Positions 6,481 through 12,360 of a stretch of 14,642 nt of DNA are shown here, in pieces. Position 1 is the first letter of the stretch. Each line of letters opens with the position of its first letter. Below the pieces are notes generated by a model. It searched no databases and had not been told where the DNA came from. It worked only from the letters and a program-made list of their open reading frames with translations. Origin of the DNA: an uncultured Clostridiaceae bacterium (GTDB lineage: Bacteria; Bacillota; Clostridia; TANB77; CAG-508). The DNA is taken from the NCBI GenBank assembly GCA_958402495.1, contig CATXTS010000039.1:1-14642 (forward strand). The letters are read 5' to 3'. Both the position numbers and the translations under genes were made by a program.

Positions 6481-6945
6481 ATGATAGAAATAAAAACGGA
6501 GCGATTAATAATTACTCCAATAACAGAAGAGGAGTTATTAAATTTAATTACGCGTTATAAAAATATTTTTCCAGAGTTAAGTATTGCTTATCAGGAAATG
6601 CTTGATAATTGTAGACAACATAAGGATGAGTTTATTTGGTTCATACCATGGAAAATAAGTCTTATTGAAAATAAAAAAGAGGTAGGATATGCCAGCTTTA
6701 AGGGATTTAATAAAGGTTATCCTGAAATTGGATATGGTGTAAATGATGAGTATCAAGGTAATGGATATGCAACAGAAGCTATAAAAGCACTTTGCGAGTG
6801 GATTATGAAAATGCCAGAAGTTATTGCTATAGAAGCAGAGGTGGAACCTAATAATGATAAATCCAATAAAGTACTTATAAAAAATGGATTTATAAAAAAT
6901 GGAATTATGGGGTTAGAAGGACCAAGATATATATTAAAGAAATAA
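6481..6945 (+). CDS. GNAT family N-acetyltransferase (RimJ/RimL type)
   Basis: This 154-residue protein starts MIEIKTERLIITPITEEE, the usual first strand and helix of Acetyltransf_3 (RimJ/RimL-like) enzymes. Next are KKEVGYASFKG, EIGYGVNDEYQGNGYATEAIKAL with the acetyl-CoA pyrophosphate loop Q92-G-N-G-Y-A97, and AEVEPNNDKSNKVLIKNGF, the conserved late N-and-K segment. It should transfer an acetyl group from acetyl-CoA to an amine in the cytoplasm; the substrate cannot be deduced. The length is a little short for RimJ/L enzymes but complete. The start is preceded by CAGGAGAATAGAA. It lies 76 bases after the ORF6N gene with no terminator between, so it may share that transcript, and it ends at the hairpin 6973-7011. 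Confidence 0.9.
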   Translation: MIEIKTERLIITPITEEELLNLITRYKNIFPELSIAYQEMLDNCRQHKDEFIWFIPWKISLIENKKEVGYASFKGFNKGYPEIGYGVNDEYQGNGYATEAIKALCEWIMKMPEVIAIEAEVEPNNDKSNKVLIKNGFIKNGIMGLEGPRYILKK

Positions 6946-6972
6946 ATACAACTTACAATTTATTTCTATGTG

Positions 6973-7011
6973 TAAAAACTTGAGGTCTCAAATTGCGACC
7001 TCAAGTTTTTA
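6973..7011. terminator. Bidirectional terminator between the GNAT gene and asnB
   Basis: TAAAAACTTGAGGT (6973-6986) pairs with ACCTCAAGTTTTTA (6998-7011), and the inner part is almost fully paired. T-runs occur at the ends of the stem on both strands, so it serves both convergent genes. It begins four bases beyond the asnB stop codon. The plus strand would read KNLRSQIATSSF, the typical ORF6N motif, which links it to the palindrome at 5691-5733. A second copy is at 5153-5193. Confidence 0.82.
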
Positions 7012-7015
7012 AGAT

Positions 7016-8869
7016 TTATAATTCAATTTTAGGCTGATATCTCTCAAGCCACATATTTACCTGGCAAAGATAAGCCATAAGCTGTGGACCAGTCATTAAT
7101 TGGCCAAACCATGGTCTTGTAAAAGCTTTCCCATCTGTCTTTAAAATGTCTAAAATATAGTTTCTATTTAACAATTGGTTAATAGGCGCTTCTTTATCTT
7201 GCATAATTTTTTCTAACATACCTTTTACTTTAGCAAGATAGGTAGGATTCCATGTTTTAGGATAAGGACTCTTCTTTCTGTCTACAATTTCAGAAGGTAG
7301 AATATCTTTCATAATATAACGAAGTAATCCTTTTTCTCTACCATTTAATGCTTTTATTTCCCAAGGAATATTCCATACATATTGTGCTAAACGGTAGTCG
7401 CAAAAAGGAACTCTTAATTCAAAACCATTATACATAGCCATTTTGTCAGAACGGTCTAATAATGTTTGCATAAACCAATTTAATGTTAAATGAGATATCT
7501 TTCTTTTTTGAGCGGTCTCTTCGGAATCCGTATCTAGAATAGTGACTTCTTTTAAACTTTCATTATAGCGGTAACCTATATATTCTTTTAGATTTACTTT
7601 TTGGGAAATAGCAGGATTTAAAAGATTTTGTCTTTCTTGTATAGCGATAGACCATGGAAAAGTACCACTATTTAAAGCATCTTCTCTAAAAAACCATGGA
7701 TAGCCACCAAAAATTTCATCAGCACATTCTCCTGTTAAAGAAACCGTTGCTTCTCTTTTTACGTTTTGGCAGAAAAGAAGTAGAGAAGAGTCTACATCTG
7801 CCATACCAGGATAATCACGTGCTAGCATAGCGTCTTCTAGACTATCAGCTAATTCAGGGGTATCTAAGATGATGGTTTTATGCTTAGTGTGTAATTTTTT
7901 TGTCATTAAATCAATATAGTAATTATCTGAATTAGGTTGAAAATCTGTCTTCTGGAAGTTTTTATCGTTATCTACATAATCAACACTATAAGTAGATAAG
8001 GGAGGTAAACCATTTTCTTTACAATAATTCGCAGCATATAAGGTAATAATACTAGAGTCTAAGCCACCAGATAGAAAGGTACAAAGAGGTACGTCAGAAA
8101 CTAACTGCCTTCTAATGGAGTCTTCTAACAAGGAACGAACAGTATCACAAGTTGTATCAAAATTATCTGTATGTGGTTTGCTTTCTAATTGCCAATAACG
8201 ATGAACTTGTAAACCATTTTTATTAAAAATAGCAAAATGAGCAGGACGAAGTTCTTGTATGTCTTTAAAAATGCCATTACCAGAGGTATGGGCAGGACCA
8301 AGACCAAATAATTCACCTAAACTTTCCTGATTAATGATGGCTTCTACACCCGGAAAAGCAAATAAAGATTTTACTTCTGAAGCAAATATAAAGGTATTAT
8401 CTCTGATTGTATAATAAAAAGGTTTTACACCGAAGTGGTCTCTTGCCATAAACAATTCTTGTTTATTTTCATCCCAAATGGAAAAAGCAAAGATACCATT
8501 GATTTTATCGACAACTTCATACCCCCAACACATATATCCTTTTAGTAAGACTTCTGTATCAGAACGTGTATGAAAGGTATAACCACGTTCTATTAATTCT
8601 TGTTTTAATTCTTTGGTATTATATAACTGACCATTATAAGTAATAGCATACGTATTTTGACTATCTGTTTTTATCATAGGTTGTTTACCACCTTCTGGGT
8701 CAATGACAATTAATCGTTTGTGTCCAAAAGCAACATGTTTACTAAGATAGTATCCTTCTTCATCAGGTCCACGCCTAGCAATTTTATGAGCCATTTCAGA
8801 AAGTACATTTTGGTAAGTTTCCTTTTCTAAATCTTGATTGCAATTTGCAAATCCTACAATTCCACACAT
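7016..8869 (-). CDS. asnB: Asparagine synthase (glutamine-hydrolysing)
   Basis: This cytoplasmic enzyme makes asparagine from aspartate, ATP and glutamine. The 617-residue product begins MCGIVGF, where Cys2, after removal of Met1, is the nucleophile of the class II glutaminase domain. GHKRLIVID (49-57), NGQLYN (79-84) and RSDTEVLL (102-109) complete that domain. The synthetase domain has the ATP-pyrophosphatase loop SGGLDSS at 267-273, then TGECADEIFGGYPWF and LRVPFCDYRLAQY. The length fits the long bacterial AsnB/AsnO type of Gram-positives. The start is fixed by Cys2 and by GGAGGATACGG just upstream. It is a single-gene unit between its own promoter and the shared hairpin at 6973-7011. Its last 26 codons recur at 5197-5274 and 3906-3978. 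Confidence 0.97.
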   Translation of the reverse strand: MCGIVGFANCNQDLEKETYQNVLSEMAHKIARRGPDEEGYYLSKHVAFGHKRLIVIDPEGGKQPMIKTDSQNTYAITYNGQLYNTKELKQELIERGYTFHTRSDTEVLLKGYMCWGYEVVDKINGIFAFSIWDENKQELFMARDHFGVKPFYYTIRDNTFIFASEVKSLFAFPGVEAIINQESLGELFGLGPAHTSGNGIFKDIQELRPAHFAIFNKNGLQVHRYWQLESKPHTDNFDTTCDTVRSLLEDSIRRQLVSDVPLCTFLSGGLDSSIITLYAANYCKENGLPPLSTYSVDYVDNDKNFQKTDFQPNSDNYYIDLMTKKLHTKHKTIILDTPELADSLEDAMLARDYPGMADVDSSLLLFCQNVKREATVSLTGECADEIFGGYPWFFREDALNSGTFPWSIAIQERQNLLNPAISQKVNLKEYIGYRYNESLKEVTILDTDSEETAQKRKISHLTLNWFMQTLLDRSDKMAMYNGFELRVPFCDYRLAQYVWNIPWEIKALNGREKGLLRYIMKDILPSEIVDRKKSPYPKTWNPTYLAKVKGMLEKIMQDKEAPINQLLNRNYILDILKTDGKAFTRPWFGQLMTGPQLMAYLCQVNMWLERYQPKIEL

Positions 8870-8904
8870 ACCGTATCCTCCAATTTATAGATTCATTCTT
8901 CATT

Positions 8905-8935
8905 AGTATATGCCAAATATTAAAAAAAGTTACAA
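8905..8935 (-). promoter_or_regulatory. Candidate asnB promoter
   Basis: On the minus strand, TTGTAA (8930-8935) and TATACT (8905-8910) are 19 bases apart, upstream of the GGAGGATACGG leader of asnB. The spacing is at the long limit, so the promoter may be weak or regulated. No T-box or other long leader structure fits in the short 5' region. Confidence 0.4.
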
Positions 8936-8944
8936 AAAGATTTA

Positions 8945-8982
8945 GAAGAAGACCCCTAAGTAAAACCTTAGGGGTCTTCTTC
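8945..8982 (-). terminator. Strong terminator overlapping the end of the 80-aa gene
   Basis: A 16-base perfect stem (GAAGAAGACCCCTAAG at 8945-8960 with its complement at 8967-8982) surrounds a 6-base loop. On the minus strand it is followed by TAAATCTTTTTG, giving the U-tract. The right arm encodes the last codons (E, E, D, P) and the stop of the upstream gene. It also insulates asnB from that gene. Confidence 0.88.
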
Positions 8983-9210
8983 GTCTCTGAAAACAACTAT
9001 ACCTCCATTATACCAGTAATAGAGCTCCATTACCTCGCCGAAAATAATGGTATAAGATGTTTGTAAAGCCGTTTTAGGAAAGATAATATTTAGTATCTCA
9101 CCCCGTGCATTTGTAAATACTTGCAATTCTGGGCGTTCGAACATGAATTCCTCAAAAGAAATTGGTTCTATCGGTCTGCCTTTTAGTTTTCGTATGCCTT
9201 GTTTCTTCAT
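8968..9210 (-). CDS. Small hypothetical protein (80 aa)
   Basis: This basic-then-acidic soluble protein starts MKKQGIRKLKGRPIEPISFEEF and continues FTNARGEILNIIFPKTALQTS, a strand-rich stretch, then MELYYWYNGGIVVFRDEEDP. I do not recognise the family. The reality of the gene is well supported by AAAGGGGGAACATTT before the ATG, a good promoter (9259-9287) and a strong terminator that begins within its last codons. It is divergent from the 142-residue gene, with the two -35 boxes about 27 bases apart, so the two could share control. No membrane segment or signal peptide is seen. Confidence 0.75.
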   Translation of the reverse strand: MKKQGIRKLKGRPIEPISFEEFMFERPELQVFTNARGEILNIIFPKTALQTSYTIIFGEVMELYYWYNGGIVVFRDEEDP

Positions 9211-9258
9211 AAATGTTCCCCCTTTGCTTGTACTACTAAAGTTATATTTATGTCTTCT

Positions 9259-9287
9259 ACTATACTCTATTTTTCTTAAATTTACAA
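9259..9287 (-). promoter_or_regulatory. Promoter of the 80-aa gene
   Basis: On the minus strand, TTGTAA (9282-9287) lies exactly 17 bases before TATAGT (9259-9264), about 50 bases upstream of the start codon. It is back to back with the promoter at 9315-9343. Confidence 0.7.
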
Positions 9288-9314
9288 GAAAAATAGAAAA
9301 AACATGATATAATC

Positions 9315-9343
9315 TTGTATAAACAGAAAATATGTAGTATAAT
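9315..9343 (+). promoter_or_regulatory. Promoter of the 142-aa gene
   Basis: TTGTAT (9315-9320), a 17-base spacer and a consensus TATAAT (9338-9343) precede the AAGGAGG at 9361-9367. The TTG that could start a longer frame is this -35 box, which rules out the longer start. Confidence 0.75.
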
Positions 9344-9374
9344 AATTTACATAATAATAAAAGGAGGCATTTTT

Positions 9375-9803
9375 ATGCGGAAATCTAGGCTTATTTGTTT
9401 TTCAACTTCATTAAATAGAGAGGAGGTTTCTGATTATGTGTATTTAGAACATAGATGTTTAACATCTATGGAAAAAGAACGTAAAGTCAGAGAACTTAAA
9501 AAGAAGTTTGAAGAGCAACAAAAGAATAGTAATAAAATAAAGGAAATAATAGCGGTTAAGCGTCAAGATATTAACAAGGTAATTGGTATGGTTTACTTGG
9601 ATTGTACAAAATTACCGTTTTTTGTTAAATTGGATATCGAAATCCCCAATGAACAATTAGCCAGACGTTATGGCAGTGAAGCGGTATATAAAGTAACCGG
9701 AAGCCTTTTGGACGAAGACCAAGTGCCTATGGTAGAATTCAATGAAGACAATCCAATTATTTGTCAATATATCAAAGAAAGAGGAATTCCTTCCAATGCA
9801 TAA
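9375..9803 (+). CDS. Hypothetical protein (142 aa)
   Basis: The chosen start is the ATG (MRKSRLICF) eight bases after AAGGAGG. The frame is open further upstream to a TTG, but that lies in the promoter. Residues about 33-55 are a highly charged helix (EKERKVRELKKKFEEQQKN), possibly a short coiled coil. The rest looks like a compact alpha/beta domain (KVIGMVYLDCTKLPFFVKLDIEIP, then EAVYKVTGSLLDEDQVPMVEF). I do not recognise it. It is a single-gene unit with its own promoter and hairpin, divergent from the 80-residue gene. It is cytoplasmic by lack of hydrophobic segments. Confidence 0.75.
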   Translation: MRKSRLICFSTSLNREEVSDYVYLEHRCLTSMEKERKVRELKKKFEEQQKNSNKIKEIIAVKRQDINKVIGMVYLDCTKLPFFVKLDIEIPNEQLARRYGSEAVYKVTGSLLDEDQVPMVEFNEDNPIICQYIKERGIPSNA

Positions 9804-9816
9804 AAGCCTGTAAGAA

Positions 9817-9846
9817 AATGCTCCCTGATGAATTTCAGGGAGCATT
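9817..9846 (+). terminator. Hairpin after the 142-aa gene
   Basis: AATGCTCCCTGA (9817-9828) pairs perfectly with TCAGGGAGCATT (9835-9846) around TGAATT. No T-run follows, so termination may be partial, but position and stem strength support the role. Confidence 0.6.
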
Positions 9847-9878
9847 GCCATATATTATCTATAAAATTGTCAGAAAAT

Positions 9879-9904
9879 AGGCGGGCCTAAAAAAGCGCCC
9901 GCCT
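9879..9904 (-). terminator. GC-rich terminator of the 59-aa gene
   Basis: AGGCGGGC (9879-9886) and GCCCGCCT (9897-9904) form an eight-base GC-rich stem, followed on the minus strand by ATTTTCTG. It starts five bases past the stop of the minus-strand gene. Such GC density is rare in this AT-rich window. Confidence 0.72.
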
Positions 9905-9909
9905 TAAAA

Positions 9910-10089
9910 TTATGCGTGATATTTTACATGTACTTTTCCAACTTCTCCTTCCGCAGCAATAATGTTCTGCGCTTCGTCTTTAACGAATTGCAAATGTTGA
10001 ACTTCCTTTTTTAGAGTAGGATGCTTTTTGTAAAGTTCTACCAAAGCATCTGCAAAAGTTCCTCCGTACCGTGAAAAGACTAAAGCCAT
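9910..10089 (-). CDS. Small hypothetical protein (59 aa)
   Basis: The minus-strand frame gives MALVFSRYGGTFADALVELY, then KKHPTLKKEVQHLQFVKD, EAQNIIAAEGEVGKVHVKYH and A. I do not recognise the family. Evidence that the gene is real: GGAGG ten bases upstream of the ATG, a promoter with a perfect -10 and 17-base spacing (10144-10172), and a GC-rich terminator right after the stop. The short soluble product has an amphipathic central helix and no cysteines or membrane segment. It stands alone between the 142-residue gene and rpmF, divergent from rpmF. Its size and lysine/glutamate content would fit a small DNA-, RNA- or protein-binding factor, but nothing shows this. Confidence 0.78.
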   Translation of the reverse strand: MALVFSRYGGTFADALVELYKKHPTLKKEVQHLQFVKDEAQNIIAAEGEVGKVHVKYHA

Positions 10090-10117
10090 ATTATGAGTAC
10101 CTCCACATAAAATTATT

Positions 10118-10172
10118 TACTGCTATTGCAGTATTGGACATTCATTATACTATAAGTTTACCATAATAACAA
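10118..10172 (-). promoter_or_regulatory. Promoter and leader palindrome of the 59-aa gene
   Basis: On the minus strand, TTGTTA (10167-10172), a 17-base spacer and TATAAT (10144-10149) form a near-consensus promoter. Just downstream in the leader, TACTGC and GCAGTA (10118-10133) form a short inverted repeat around four bases, a possible operator or small mRNA hairpin. Confidence 0.72.
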
Positions 10173-10207
10173 TAGAATTATAAAAAAATCTAAAAAAATG
10201 GAAGTAA

Positions 10208-10249
10208 AAGCTTTTTTCTATTGACAAAACTAAAAAAGCTTAGTATAAT
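10208..10249 (+). promoter_or_regulatory. Consensus rpmF promoter flanked by an inverted repeat
   Basis: TTGACA (10221-10226), a 17-base spacer and TATAAT (10244-10249) match sigma-A consensus exactly, as expected for a highly expressed ribosomal protein gene. AAGCTTTTTT (10208-10217) and AAAAAAGCTT (10232-10241) are perfect complements around the -35 box and could form an operator or A-tract bend. Confidence 0.88.
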
Positions 10250-10326
10250 TTTAAGGTACTAAAAATATGAAAACTATGTAAAAATACATATTACACATAA
10301 AGATAATCGTGAGGGAGGGAATAAGA

Positions 10327-10509
10327 ATGGCACAACCAAAAAGAAGATGGTCAAAAGCAAGAACTGGATTAAAAAGATCAACATGGAAATTAGAAAAACA
10401 AAATCTAGTAGCATGTCCTCATTGTCATGAAATGATAATGCAACATAGAGTTTGTTCAAATTGCGGATACTATAATGGAAAAGAAGTAGTTTCTAAAAAA
10501 GAAGATTAA
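10327..10509 (+). CDS. rpmF: 50S ribosomal protein L32
   Basis: This is a 60-residue L32 of the large ribosomal subunit. It begins MAQPKRRWSKARTGLKRSTW, the basic N-terminal extension that packs against rRNA. It then has CPHC at about 31-34 and CSNC at 44-47, the four cysteines of the zinc-binding form, and ends in GYYNGKEVV plus a lysine-rich tail. An in-frame GTG lies 18 bases upstream, but the ATG follows GAGGGAGGGAATAAG and gives the family start. In many Firmicutes rpmF sits between a DUF177 (yceD) gene and plsX. Here it stands alone between a divergent small gene and membrane-protein genes, with its own consensus promoter and terminator. Confidence 0.97.
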   Translation: MAQPKRRWSKARTGLKRSTWKLEKQNLVACPHCHEMIMQHRVCSNCGYYNGKEVVSKKED

Positions 10510-10529
10510 TCATAAAAAAGATGAAAACG

Positions 10530-10552
10530 CAGCATTTAATGCTGTTTTTTTT
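10530..10552 (+). terminator. rpmF terminator
   Basis: CAGCAT (10530-10535) and ATGCTG (10539-10544) form a short stem with a TTA loop, followed directly by eight T (10545-10552). This is a textbook intrinsic terminator. Confidence 0.88.
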
Positions 10553-10579
10553 CTGCTTAAAAGTTTTTTTAAAAATCTC

Positions 10580-10608
10580 TTTAAAACTAAAATAGGAAAT
10601 GATATAAT
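10580..10608 (+). promoter_or_regulatory. Promoter of the membrane-protein operon
   Basis: TATAAT (10603-10608) is preceded at 17 bases by TTTAAA (10580-10585), a weak -35. The ribosome binding site AAGGAG at 10626-10631 and the start at 10639 follow closely. Confidence 0.55.
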
Positions 10609-10638
10609 CTAGCCAAAGAAAAAATAAGGAGAAAGTCA

Positions 10639-12357
10639 ATGCAATCTATTCTAGCTAAAATAAAAGAAGATAAAAAAATGCATTATGTTTTAATTATTAT
10701 AATCGGTATACTGCTAAGTATTCCACTATCTCAAATACAAATTCGTGATACCCATGATGGAGCTTTACATCTAATACGTTTGGTAAAAACTGTACAAACA
10801 TTAGAAATAGGACAGATGCCACCATTGATTGCTCCCAATGTTGTAAATGGTGCAGGTTATGCTATGAATCTATTTTACCCTCCATTAGTTACCTATATAC
10901 CGCTTCTTATAAAACTCATTACACCAACTTATGTAATGGCATTAAAAGTGTTTGGCGGATTATGTATCATCTTTTCTGGTATTACTATGTACCAATTTAC
11001 TTATCAAGTAACTAAAAGGAAAAGTATGGCCTTTTTTGGAGCTGTTTTTTATATGATAGCCCCTTATAAACTAGGGGATGTATATAAGAGATATGCCATT
11101 GGTGAATTCACAGCCTTAGTATTTGTACCACTGGTATTTTTAGGTTTATATAATTTATTTCAAGAAGATGGTAAAAAACATTATTACATAGCTATAGGTG
11201 CTATAGGATTAATGCTTTCTCATACAGTTTCTACTTTTTATGTGGCTATGCTAGGCGCTATCTATGTTTTATTTTATATAAAAAAAATGTTAAACAAAGA
11301 AATTTTAAAAAAGATAGGTATAAATATATTTTTCATATTACTGGTTTCCATGTTCTTTTGGTTACCACTATTAGAAGCCAAGCAATCAGCAGACTATACT
11401 ATTTTTGATGATGGGCTTATGAGGACAAACCCCATCTACTCACAAAACAACACAATAGAACTTTATCAATACTTTGTAGATAAAGAAGAAGAAAATGGTG
11501 TTACTTTTATTATAGGAATACCAACGCTTATCTTCATAATAGCCACTATATTTACGATTCGAAAAGTAAATAAACCATATAAAGACTTTTATATGTTATT
11601 TTTGTTATTCTCTTTTATCTGTGTGTTATTAACTTTAAATATTTTTCCTTGGATTTATATGCCCAATATACTATGTAAATTGCAATATCCATGGCGTATG
11701 GTAGGTTTCTTTAACTTCTTTATCAGTTTTATCTGTGGTATTAATCTAGTTATCCTATGGAATGGTTGGGAAAAATCCGATAAGACCAAAGCAATTGTAG
11801 CTGCAATATGCATTGTTGCTATGATAGCTTATACAATTCCGGTTATGATGAAATATAAAACAAAAGAACCTAGTACACTGGATACAGAATATGAAAAGTA
11901 CATCATTAAAATACCACAATTATCGCATATGCAAGTTAATAGAGATTATCTGCCAAGTAAAGCATTATATTTACAAAGTACCTATCTAAAAGAAAAAGAA
12001 GATAAAACTTATGTCTTAAGTGGAAGGGTAAAAATTTTAGAAGAAAATAAAGTACAATTACAAGACAATATTATTATTCAGAATGGAGAAGAAGGTACCG
12101 TTATAGAATTTCCATATATTTTCTATCCAGGCTATCAAGCAAACTTAAAAATAGGGGAGGAGAACTATTTTTTAAAAGTAGAAGAGTCTGAGCAAGGATA
12201 TACAGCAGTAACATTACCACAAGAAGTACAGCAAGGAGAAATTACCGTGCAATACACAGGAACTATTTTAATGAAAATGGCTTATGCTTTTTCGGTAGTA
12301 GGTGCATTGCTTTTTATTCTATATATTTATCAAGAAAAGAAAAAAGAAAAGGAGTAG
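10639..12357 (+). CDS. Polytopic membrane protein, PTPS-related/GT-C-like (paralogue 1)
   Basis: This 572-residue protein has roughly ten hydrophobic helices, starting with HYVLIIIIGILLSIPL at 15-30. Directly after helix 1 comes DTHDGALHLIRL (37-48), an acidic-plus-histidine loop of the kind used by GT-C glycosyltransferases. Next is NGAGYAMNLFYPPL (70-83). The layout fits the membrane family called 6-pyruvoyl-tetrahydropterin synthase related (PF10131), despite that name not a pterin enzyme. The last 150 residues form an outside-facing strand-rich domain (LPSKALYLQ, FPYIFYPGYQANL, VQYTGTILMKM) closed by a final helix. I infer transfer of a sugar from a lipid carrier at the outer face of the membrane; this is not shown. 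It is followed after three bases by a paralogue, so the two are co-expressed and may act together. Confidence 0.82.
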   Translation: MQSILAKIKEDKKMHYVLIIIIGILLSIPLSQIQIRDTHDGALHLIRLVKTVQTLEIGQMPPLIAPNVVNGAGYAMNLFYPPLVTYIPLLIKLITPTYVMALKVFGGLCIIFSGITMYQFTYQVTKRKSMAFFGAVFYMIAPYKLGDVYKRYAIGEFTALVFVPLVFLGLYNLFQEDGKKHYYIAIGAIGLMLSHTVSTFYVAMLGAIYVLFYIKKMLNKEILKKIGINIFFILLVSMFFWLPLLEAKQSADYTIFDDGLMRTNPIYSQNNTIELYQYFVDKEEENGVTFIIGIPTLIFIIATIFTIRKVNKPYKDFYMLFLLFSFICVLLTLNIFPWIYMPNILCKLQYPWRMVGFFNFFISFICGINLVILWNGWEKSDKTKAIVAAICIVAMIAYTIPVMMKYKTKEPSTLDTEYEKYIIKIPQLSHMQVNRDYLPSKALYLQSTYLKEKEDKTYVLSGRVKILEENKVQLQDNIIIQNGEEGTVIEFPYIFYPGYQANLKIGEENYFLKVEESEQGYTAVTLPQEVQQGEITVQYTGTILMKMAYAFSVVGALLFILYIYQEKKKEKE

Positions 12358-12360
12358 TCT

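Noticed and set aside
5153..7011. Two-unit CRISPR-like repeat
   Set aside because: There are only two hairpin copies, 1.8 kb apart with whole genes between, and no cas genes.
8796..8996. 66-codon minus-strand open frame at the asnB start
   Set aside because: It overlaps the true asnB start, its promoter and the terminator upstream, and has no family-like features.
8845..9066. 73-codon plus-strand open frame
   Set aside because: It runs antisense through the asnB promoter, a terminator hairpin and the 80-residue gene, and has no start signals.
9315..9374. TTG start extending the 142-residue protein by 20 residues
   Set aside because: The TTG is the -35 box of a good promoter, and the ATG at 9375 has an ideal ribosome binding site.
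9657..9851. 64-codon minus-strand open frame
   Set aside because: It is antisense to the well-supported 142-residue gene and starts in that gene's terminator hairpin.
10309..10326. GTG start extending L32 by six residues
   Set aside because: The extension is the ribosome binding site itself, and L32 proteins begin at MA(Q)PKRR.
10274..10459. 61-codon minus-strand open frame
   Set aside because: It is antisense to rpmF, which is certain.
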